From: Gallionella sp.
Lineage (GTDB): Bacteria > Pseudomonadota > Gammaproteobacteria > Burkholderiales > Gallionellaceae
Direction: 5' to 3'
DNA: 11,372 nt
Assembly (NCBI GenBank): GCA_017880945.1
Contig: JADGRM010000046.1
Location: 1-11,372, forward strand
Shown: in pieces, positions 7,091 through 11,372 of the stretch
Layout: every line of letters begins with the position of its first letter
How positions within the stretch are numbered: position 1 is the first letter of the stretch
Notes under the pieces: model-generated
Databases searched by the model: none
What the model was told of the DNA's origin: nothing
The model's input: only the letters and a program-made list of their open reading frames with translations
Made by a program: the position numbers and the translations under genes

Positions 7091-7570
7091 TCAGCTGCGG
7101 CTGTTAGTGCCATAGATGTAATTTCTGAGATCGGCGATTTGGTAGTTCATGCGCCGTAAAATACTTTGAAAGTTGAGCATCATTCCATGTAACACACGAC
7201 ACATCATGAGCGGATGTGAATTAACTAAACCGTCAAATTTGCTTTTATGCATGCTTAAAACGGTCGTTTTCCCTACGGCATAAAAAATTGCGTTGACGGT
7301 AGTGCCGGAAACGAGGCCATTTAAATCTACTAAATCGCCGGGGCTAAGCATGCAAACAGTCGATTCGCCTATACCACAAGGAATTTTTACTTTGATATTG
7401 CCATTCGCCAGAATAGACAAATTATCATGGGTCTCAGTTTCCGACAAAACAACTGCCTCCCCCGATTTATAGCCTTTGATCTCAAACATTCCTGCGATAC
7501 TTCTGATTTCTGTATCGCTCAAATTTTCGGTAATGGCAGAGTTGTGCAACGTATCAATGACTGTGGTCAT
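7091..7570 (-). CDS. Stand-alone cyclic-nucleotide-binding-like domain protein, no HTH
   Basis: The 159-aa product resembles the beta-barrel sensor half of Crp/Fnr proteins. LSILANGNIKVKI at 51-63 matches the strand-turn-strand core and SPGDLVDLNGLVSG at 76-89 sits at the phosphate-binding cassette. A long C-terminal helix (about 126-150) ends in NYIYG. There is no helix-turn-helix, so it is not an ordinary transcription factor. The cassette lacks the usual FGE...R(S/T)A residues: Asp replaces Glu, and no Arg is present in the loop, so classical cAMP binding is unlikely. The frame is open 26 codons upstream, but AAGGAAA about 8 nt before 7570 supports this start. It follows the 40-aa membrane peptide gene by 26 nt and probably shares its transcript. 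The call is from fold-level resemblance; function is unknown. Confidence 0.75.
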   Translation of the reverse strand: MTTVIDTLHNSAITENLSDTEIRSIAGMFEIKGYKSGEAVVLSETETHDNLSILANGNIKVKIPCGIGESTVCMLSPGDLVDLNGLVSGTTVNAIFYAVGKTTVLSMHKSKFDGLVNSHPLMMCRVLHGMMLNFQSILRRMNYQIADLRNYIYGTNSRS

Positions 7571-7596
7571 TTTATTTTCCTTTGCGGGTAGAATTT

Positions 7597-7719
7597 TCAG
7601 GCGGAACTTTGAATAGAAGTGATGATAGGAAGTGCAACGAGAAACCAAAGAACGCCAACCACTATCCAGCGTACAAATTGGGCAATCACCTCAGTTACTT
7701 TTGTATATGCTTTTTTCAT
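7597..7719 (-). CDS. Small single-pass membrane peptide (40 aa)
   Basis: This short gene reads MKKAYTKVTEVIAQF at its start, then a hydrophobic run from about Trp18 to Ile36 (RWIVVGVLWFLVALPIITS), and ends SSA. Lys2, Lys3, Lys7 and Arg17 before the hydrophobic run predict an N-in, C-out inner-membrane orientation. GAGG lies about 6 nt upstream of the ATG, and TTGTCA-N16-TAGAAT lies just beyond. It ends 26 nt before the cNMP-domain gene, so the two likely form a transcription unit. I do not recognise the family. A role anchoring or signalling to the neighbouring sensor-like protein is inference only. The ribosome site, charge pattern and uninterrupted hydrophobic segment argue against a chance ORF. 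Confidence 0.65.
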   Translation of the reverse strand: MKKAYTKVTEVIAQFVRWIVVGVLWFLVALPIITSIQSSA

Positions 7720-7736
7720 TTTGACCTCACGCAAAA

Positions 7737-7764
7737 ATTCTATTACATACCCGTTATATGACAA
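7737..7764 (-). promoter_or_regulatory. Promoter candidate for the 40-aa peptide / cNMP-domain pair
   Basis: On the minus strand TTGTCA (7759-7764) precedes TAGAAT (7737-7742) with a 16-nt spacer. Transcription would start near 7730, only about 11 nt before the ATG but still including the GAGG site. The short leader makes it a candidate rather than a firm call. Confidence 0.5.
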
Positions 7765-7785
7765 CTTGATGAACGATAGTAATAA

Positions 7786-7891
7786 TCATCCCTCTTTCTC
7801 AAGATATTCTCTGTACGCTAGTGCACAGAGAGAGCACTGGTAGTCGCCATTAAGGAATGGGCTAGATCAGCTTCCCTTTATGTATTTTCAT
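7786..7891 (-). other. Candidate frame-disrupted CxxC mini-ORF
   Basis: An ATG at 7891 follows AGGAG (7899-7903) by 7 nt and reads MKIHKGKLI before a UAG at 7862-7864. If one base is skipped there, the frame continues as SPFLNGDYQCSLCALAYREY and LEKEG, ending at TGA 7786-7788, a 34-aa product with a Cys-Ser-Leu-Cys pair. Without the shift the second half has no start codon. This could be a small pseudogene, a sequencing error, a programmed +1 shift, or chance. The gene 66 nt downstream is the 40-aa membrane peptide. Confidence 0.25.
7809..7830. repeat. Imperfect 22-bp dyad upstream of the small membrane peptide gene
   Basis: CTCTGT (7809-7814) and ACAGAG (7825-7830) are exact reverse complements, and most of the 10 bases between also pair. 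An overlapping AGTGC (7820-7824) / GCACT (7834-7838) pair offers an alternative fold. It lies about 90-110 nt upstream of the 40-aa gene, outside the promoter boxes. It could be an operator or RNA hairpin; it also falls inside the candidate CxxC mini-ORF. Confidence 0.4.
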
Positions 7892-8048
7892 TTTGCATCT
7901 CCTGTTCAAAATCCAAAGTCTGTTTGCGTTTTGGTACTCGTCATTTGATTTGATACGCCCGCGCCATTGCCTCGTTGTGCTGATAACACCTCATGAAATC
8001 TTCCCGGAAGCTGGAAGTGGTGCGGTTGCAATATGAATCTAATTTTAT
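7892..8048. other. Spacer downstream of cysB with tiny ORFs
   Basis: No normal-size gene is present. On the minus strand, in frame directly after the cysB TAA, 35 sense codons run to TGA at 7941-7943. Inside them an ATG at 7994, preceded by GGGAAG at 5 nt, would give a 17-aa peptide beginning MRCYQHNEAMARAYQIK. Its TGA overlaps the ATG of a 12-codon frame (7906-7944). No hairpin with a T-run was found, so the end of the cysB transcript is not marked here. Confidence 0.35.
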
Positions 8049-8984
8049 TTACTCCGGCAAGGTTGAAACGTGCATTGCTTTGGCAACCACTTCGCGGGTC
8101 AGATGTGGGGCGAATAGTTCGATGAATTCGTAAGAGTAGCCGCGCAGGTATTCGTTCTTTCGTATCGCGATCCGCGTGGTGCTGGGCTTGAACAGATGCC
8201 CGGCATCCATCATGCGCAAGTGTTTGTCTCGCTCGGGGATGAAAGCCATTTTCGCCAGTATCCCTATACCTAATCCCAATTCCACATAAGTCTTGATCAC
8301 GTCCGCATCGATCGCGGTCAGCGCGATGTTCGGCTGGATGTTGGCTGCCTCGAACGCGGCATTGATCTTGCCGCGTCCGCTAAACGCGAAGTCGTAAGTG
8401 ATGATCGGGTATTGCGCGATCTTCGCCAGCGTCAGTTTTTTCTCTGCCAGCAAGGGGTGGTGCAGCGGGGCGATGACGCAATGGTTCCATTCGTAGCAGG
8501 GCAGCGTGATCAGTTCGTCATACAGCGCCAGGCTCTCGGTGGCGATGCCGATGTCGGCTTCGCCTCTCAGCACTTGTTCTGCGATCTGCGTAGGGTTGCC
8601 CTGGTGCAGGCCCAACTTCACGCCGGGATAGCGTTTGATGAATTGCTTGACCGTGGGCGGCAAGGCATAGCGCGCCTGCGTGTGCGTGGTGGCGATAGTC
8701 AGGTTGCCGCTGTCCTGCGAGTGGAATTCCTCGGCGACCTGCTTGAGGTTCCCGGCATCGTGCAGCATGCGCTGGGCGATCGCCAGCACGGCTTTGCCCG
8801 GCTCGGTGATGGCCACGATGCGCTTGCCGTTGCGCACGAAGATCTCGATACCCAATTCCTCTTCCAATAACCTGATCTGCTTGCTGATGCCCGGCTGCGA
8901 GGTGTACAGCGCGCTGGCGGCATCGGAGATATTCAATCCCTGGCGCACGATCTCATTGAGGAAACGCAGTTGTTGTAGATTCAT
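8049..8984 (-). CDS. cysB: LysR-family transcriptional regulator CysB
   Basis: The 311-aa product is CysB or its close relative Cbl, the activator of sulfur assimilation genes. The N-terminal helix-turn-helix spans about 1-60, with recognition region TSQPGISKQIRLLEEELG. The effector domain follows. Thr100 and Thr102 in TTHTQARY coincide with the threonines that contact the anion ligand in CysB structures, and GLGIGILAKMA is near 240. In enterics N-acetylserine is the inducer and sulfide/thiosulfate the anti-inducer; here this is inferred. The start at 8984 has GGAAAG about 6 nt upstream. It diverges from a TSUP permease-orf80-cysI operon over a 110-nt intergenic region with a dyad (9017-9034), so it very likely regulates that operon and perhaps itself. 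The CysB versus Cbl distinction rests on context. Confidence 0.93.
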   Translation of the reverse strand: MNLQQLRFLNEIVRQGLNISDAASALYTSQPGISKQIRLLEEELGIEIFVRNGKRIVAITEPGKAVLAIAQRMLHDAGNLKQVAEEFHSQDSGNLTIATTHTQARYALPPTVKQFIKRYPGVKLGLHQGNPTQIAEQVLRGEADIGIATESLALYDELITLPCYEWNHCVIAPLHHPLLAEKKLTLAKIAQYPIITYDFAFSGRGKINAAFEAANIQPNIALTAIDADVIKTYVELGLGIGILAKMAFIPERDKHLRMMDAGHLFKPSTTRIAIRKNEYLRGYSYEFIELFAPHLTREVVAKAMHVSTLPE

Positions 8985-9016
8985 GGCATCTTTCCAATAT
9001 ATTAATCAGTTATAAG

Positions 9017-9034
9017 ATACTAACATAAAAGTAT
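9017..9034. promoter_or_regulatory. Candidate CysB operator dyad
   Basis: ATACT (9017-9021) and AGTAT (9030-9034) form a perfect dyad with an 8-nt centre in the AT-rich cysB/permease intergenic region. It ends at the upstream edge of the permease -35 region, where LysR-type activators usually bind. The match to LysR half-sites is by shape only. Confidence 0.45.
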
Positions 9035-9063
9035 TTAGAGATATAAGGTGTGCGGCCTAGAAT
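9034..9063 (+). promoter_or_regulatory. Promoter candidate of the permease-orf80-cysI operon
   Basis: TAGAAT (9058-9063) is a good -10 box, and TTTAGA (9034-9039) is a poor -35 at 18 nt. A strong -10 with a weak -35 next to a dyad fits an activator-dependent promoter. The start would be near 9070. Confidence 0.5.
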
Positions 9064-9094
9064 GCGCTCCATGAATTCTAACGGGTGGTAGCGC

Positions 9095-9877
9095 ATGGAC
9101 TGGATGTACACATTATCCGGCTTTTTGGTCGGGCTGATCGTCGGCGTCACCGGGGTGGGCGGCGGGTCGTTGATGACGCCGTTGCTGGTGCTGCTGTTTG
9201 GTGTTTCCCCGGCGACTGCGGTCGGTACCGATTTGTTGTATGCCTCGCTGACCAAGACGCTGGGCGGTTGGGTACATGGGCGGCGCGGCACGGTGGACTG
9301 GAAAGTGGTGGGCTTGCTCAGCCTGGGCAGCTTGCCCGCCGCCGTGATTACGATAGTCCTGCTGAAACATCTGGCGCTGGATGAGAAGACCTTGCGCAGC
9401 CTGGTGGCCAGCGTGTTGAGCGTCGCCCTGTTGCTGACGGCGACAGCGCTGCTGCTGAAAAACTGGATAAAGAAGATCGCGCAGCGCAAGGATGGCACGG
9501 TGTACGAGTTGCATCATCGTTATCTGCCCGCCGCGACGATAGTCACCGGCATCATCGTCGGGACGCTGGTGACGATCTCCTCGGTTGGCGCGGGTGTGCT
9601 GGGTACGGTCGCACTGTTGTTCCTATACCCGCGCATGCAAGCGGTGAAAGTGGTGGGCACGGACATCGTCCATGCAGTGCCGCTGACTGCGGTGGCCGGG
9701 ATCGGGCATCTGGCCCTGGGCACGGTGGACATCGTGTTGCTGGGCAGTTTGCTGCTGGGCTCGTTGCCGGGAATCTATATCGGCAGCCATCTGAGTGCCA
9801 GAGTGCCGGAGACGGTTTTGCGACCTGTGCTGGCGATCATGCTGTTGTTCATCGGTTTCAAGATGGTGTTTATATAA
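9095..9877 (+). CDS. TauE/SafE (TSUP) family permease
   Basis: The 260-aa inner-membrane protein belongs to the TauE/SafE (TSUP) family, whose members export or import sulfite, sulfoacetate, sulfate or related anions. The family signature is in the first helix, GLIVGVTGVGGGSLMTPLL, and repeats in the second half as GIIVGTLVTISSVGAGVLG with VGTDIVHA, reflecting the internal duplication. Eight or so hydrophobic segments are visible. The start at 9095 has GGGTGG about 6 nt upstream. It is first in the operon with orf80 (17 nt downstream) and cysI and diverges from cysB, which points to a sulfur oxyanion as substrate. Uptake of sulfate or thiosulfate, or disposal of excess sulfite made near the reductase, are both plausible; the direction cannot be read from sequence. 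Confidence 0.9.
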   Translation: MDWMYTLSGFLVGLIVGVTGVGGGSLMTPLLVLLFGVSPATAVGTDLLYASLTKTLGGWVHGRRGTVDWKVVGLLSLGSLPAAVITIVLLKHLALDEKTLRSLVASVLSVALLLTATALLLKNWIKKIAQRKDGTVYELHHRYLPAATIVTGIIVGTLVTISSVGAGVLGTVALLFLYPRMQAVKVVGTDIVHAVPLTAVAGIGHLALGTVDIVLLGSLLLGSLPGIYIGSHLSARVPETVLRPVLAIMLLFIGFKMVFI

Positions 9878-9894
9878 ACATTAAGGAAAGACTC

Positions 9895-10137
9895 ATGAGT
9901 ACCCATAAACCAAACAAACCGAAACAAGTCAGCTGGTTTAGCGGCTGCGGTGGACGCATCGGTGTGGTGGTCGGCCAAACCGGTGAACATGCATACATAG
10001 GCGCGGCATTGCGCCACGATGAAGATGCGGATGTAGAGCATATCCTGATGCATGGCGCGAGATTTCCGCTGGAAGCCGCGCTGTTGCTGCCAGTGTCCAA
10101 AAGTTATTTTGTCAATGAAGAAGCGGGGAAGAGCTAA
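9895..10137 (+). CDS. Uncharacterised 80-aa protein of the cysI operon
   Basis: I do not recognise the family. The protein has a basic, polar start (THKPNKPKQ), then WFSGCGGRIGVVVG at 14-27, EHAYIGAALRHDED near 31-44, and HILMHGARFPLEAALLLPVS near 49-68. There is no signal peptide or membrane span, so it is probably cytosolic. Alternating hydrophobic residues suggest a small mostly beta fold with one helix. The only cysteine is Cys18, next to a glycine pair. GGAAAG 5 nt upstream supports the start. Its TAA is immediately followed by the cysI ATG with no gap, so the two are translationally coupled, and a role in sulfite reductase assembly, siroheme delivery or electron transfer is inferred from position only. 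Confidence 0.85.
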   Translation: MSTHKPNKPKQVSWFSGCGGRIGVVVGQTGEHAYIGAALRHDEDADVEHILMHGARFPLEAALLLPVSKSYFVNEEAGKS

Positions 10138-11372
10138 ATGTACCGTTACGATCAATTCGACCATCAGATCACCGCGCAACGCGTTGCGCAGTTTCGCGAC
10201 CAAGTTCGCCGTCGTTTGTCCGGCGAACTGACGGAAGACGAATTCCGTATCCTGCGCCTGCAAAACGGGCTGTATATGCAGATCCATGCCTATATGCTGC
10301 GCGTTGCCGTGCCTTACGGTTTGCTGAGTGCGGCACAGATGCGCATGCTTGCATCCATTGCGCGCAAGTACGATCGGGGCTACGGGCATTTTTCCACGCG
10401 CCAGAATACCCAGTTCAACTGGATCAAGCTGCAGGATGTGCCAGATATCCTGACCGATCTGGCCAGCGTGGAAATGCACGCCAATCAGACCTCCGGCAAT
10501 TGCATACGCAATATTACCAGCGACGAGTTCGCGGGTGTGGCACGCGATGAAATCGTCGATCCGCGTCCTTATGCCGAGATATTGCGCCAGTGGAGCACGT
10601 TCCATCCGGAGTTCGCTTATCTGCCGCGCAAATTCAAGATCGCCATTACCGGTGCAACTGAAGACCGCGCGGCGATAGCGGTGCACGACGTCGGCCTGGC
10701 GGCGGTGAAGAACGCGCAGGGCGAGATCGGTTTTCGCGTGCTGGTGGGCGGCGGTCTGGGACGCACCCCGATAATAGGCACCGAGATTTGCGATTTCGTG
10801 CCGTGGCAGCATGTCATCACGTATCTGGAGTCCATTGTGCGCGTGTATAACGAATACGGACGCCGCGACAATATCTACAAGGCGCGCATCAAGATATTAG
10901 TGAAAGCGCTCGGTATCGAGGAATTCAGACGCCGGGTGGAAGCCGACTGGCAATTCACCAAAGATGGTCCATGCACCATTACGGTCGAGGAATTGAATCG
11001 TGTCGCCGCTTTTTTCACCGCCCCCGATTATGAGCAACTGCCTGAAAATGATGCCGCCGTGGCGGCGCAACTGCGCGAGAACAAGGCCTTCTCAAACTGG
11101 ATGCAGCGCAACGTCAAGCCGCACAAAGTGCCGGGTTATGCGGCGGTGGTGCTGTCACTCAAGAAAACCGGCATTGCGCCCGGGGATGCAACGGCAGAGC
11201 AAATGGACGCGGCGGCGGAATTGGCAGAGCGTTTCAGCTTCGGCGAATTGCGCGTCACGCATATGCAGAATCTGGTGCTGGCGGATGTCAAACAATCCGA
11301 CCTGATCGCTTTGTGGCAAGCCGCCAGAGAGCTGGGCATGGCAACACCCAACATCGGTCTGCTGACCGACAT
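10138..11372 (+). CDS. cysI: Sulfite reductase hemoprotein subunit (nitrite/sulfite reductase family), partial
   Basis: 411 codons are present before the window ends; the family is about 550-570 aa, so roughly the last quarter is missing. The enzyme reduces sulfite to sulfide with six electrons, using siroheme coupled to a 4Fe-4S cluster. Anion/siroheme-contacting residues of E. coli SiR have counterparts here: Arg88 in YGHFSTRQNTQFNW, Arg124 in SGNCIRNITSDEF, and Lys165/Lys167 in LPRKFKIAITG. The four cluster cysteines lie beyond the window, so they cannot be checked. GGGGAAGAG before the ATG is a strong ribosome site, and the ATG abuts the orf80 stop. Sulfite rather than nitrite reductase is preferred because of the neighbouring cysB and TSUP permease. 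The electron donor (CysJ or ferredoxin) is not visible. Confidence 0.92.
   Translation, partial: MYRYDQFDHQITAQRVAQFRDQVRRRLSGELTEDEFRILRLQNGLYMQIHAYMLRVAVPYGLLSAAQMRMLASIARKYDRGYGHFSTRQNTQFNWIKLQDVPDILTDLASVEMHANQTSGNCIRNITSDEFAGVARDEIVDPRPYAEILRQWSTFHPEFAYLPRKFKIAITGATEDRAAIAVHDVGLAAVKNAQGEIGFRVLVGGGLGRTPIIGTEICDFVPWQHVITYLESIVRVYNEYGRRDNIYKARIKILVKALGIEEFRRRVEADWQFTKDGPCTITVEELNRVAAFFTAPDYEQLPENDAAVAAQLRENKAFSNWMQRNVKPHKVPGYAAVVLSLKKTGIAPGDATAEQMDAAAELAERFSFGELRVTHMQNLVLADVKQSDLIALWQAARELGMATPNIGLLTD

Noticed and set aside
7619..7843. 74-codon plus-strand frame in the accessory patch.
   Set aside because: It overlaps antisense the 40-aa membrane peptide gene, has no ribosome site and no recognisable features, so it was left out.
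7945..7957. TTGAT half-sites resembling an FNR box between cysB and the cNMP-domain unit.
   Set aside because: The second half (ATCAA) is absent at the required spacing.
7984..8012. CTTCC/GGAAG repeats as a cysB terminator.
   Set aside because: The immediate pair leaves almost no loop, the wider pair is only 5 bp, and no T-run follows on the minus strand.
9775..10812. 345-codon minus-strand frame spanning the permease end, orf80 and cysI.
   Set aside because: It lies antisense to three well-supported genes with ribosome sites and family motifs.

Overview
The window looks like a core-genome stretch of a betaproteobacterium, most likely in the Nitrosomonadales/Gallionellaceae range. This rests on familiarity with protein sequence style and on the rpsT-murJ and CysB/sulfite reductase layouts, not on a database search. 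Fourteen protein-coding genes are supported, plus several regulatory sites and one AT-richer accessory patch. No rRNA, tRNA, insertion sequence, CRISPR array or phage gene was seen.

Region 1 (42-4829, minus strand) reads argD, argF, argG, a macro-domain gene, ppnP, yajQ. Spacing is 13 nt for argD-argF, 55 nt for argF-argG, 6 nt for argG-macro, 1 nt for macro-ppnP and 60 nt for ppnP-yajQ, so this is probably one operon. The first three genes cover acetylornithine aminotransferase, ornithine carbamoyltransferase and argininosuccinate synthase. The last three are small nucleotide-related proteins: an ADP-ribose-binding macro domain, a nucleoside phosphorylase and a nucleotide/RNA-binding YajQ. 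Perfect hairpins sit just before argD, between argF and argG, and between ppnP and yajQ.

Region 2 (4934-6943) holds rpsT (minus) and murJ (plus), which diverge from a short promoter region. rpsT has a clear sigma70-type promoter and a terminator-like hairpin. murJ encodes the lipid II flippase and keeps the residues known to be essential in the E. coli protein.

Region 3 (about 6944-8048) is AT-richer and sits between murJ and cysB. On the minus strand it encodes a 159-aa stand-alone cyclic-nucleotide-binding-like domain without a DNA-binding domain. Just upstream is a previously unlisted 40-aa single-pass membrane peptide with its own Shine-Dalgarno and promoter-like sequence. Further upstream are tiny ORFs, one of which would become a 34-aa CxxC peptide after a +1 frame change at a UAG codon. 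This is the least explained part of the window.

Region 4 (8049-11372) is an assimilatory sulfur locus. cysB (minus) diverges from a plus-strand operon of a TauE/SafE (TSUP) permease, an unrecognised 80-aa protein and the hemoprotein subunit of sulfite reductase (cysI), which runs off the window edge. The shared intergenic region carries a dyad placed as a CysB activator site would be, next to a TAGAAT -10 box. The genes fit together as sulfur-compound transport, sensing and sulfite reduction to sulfide.
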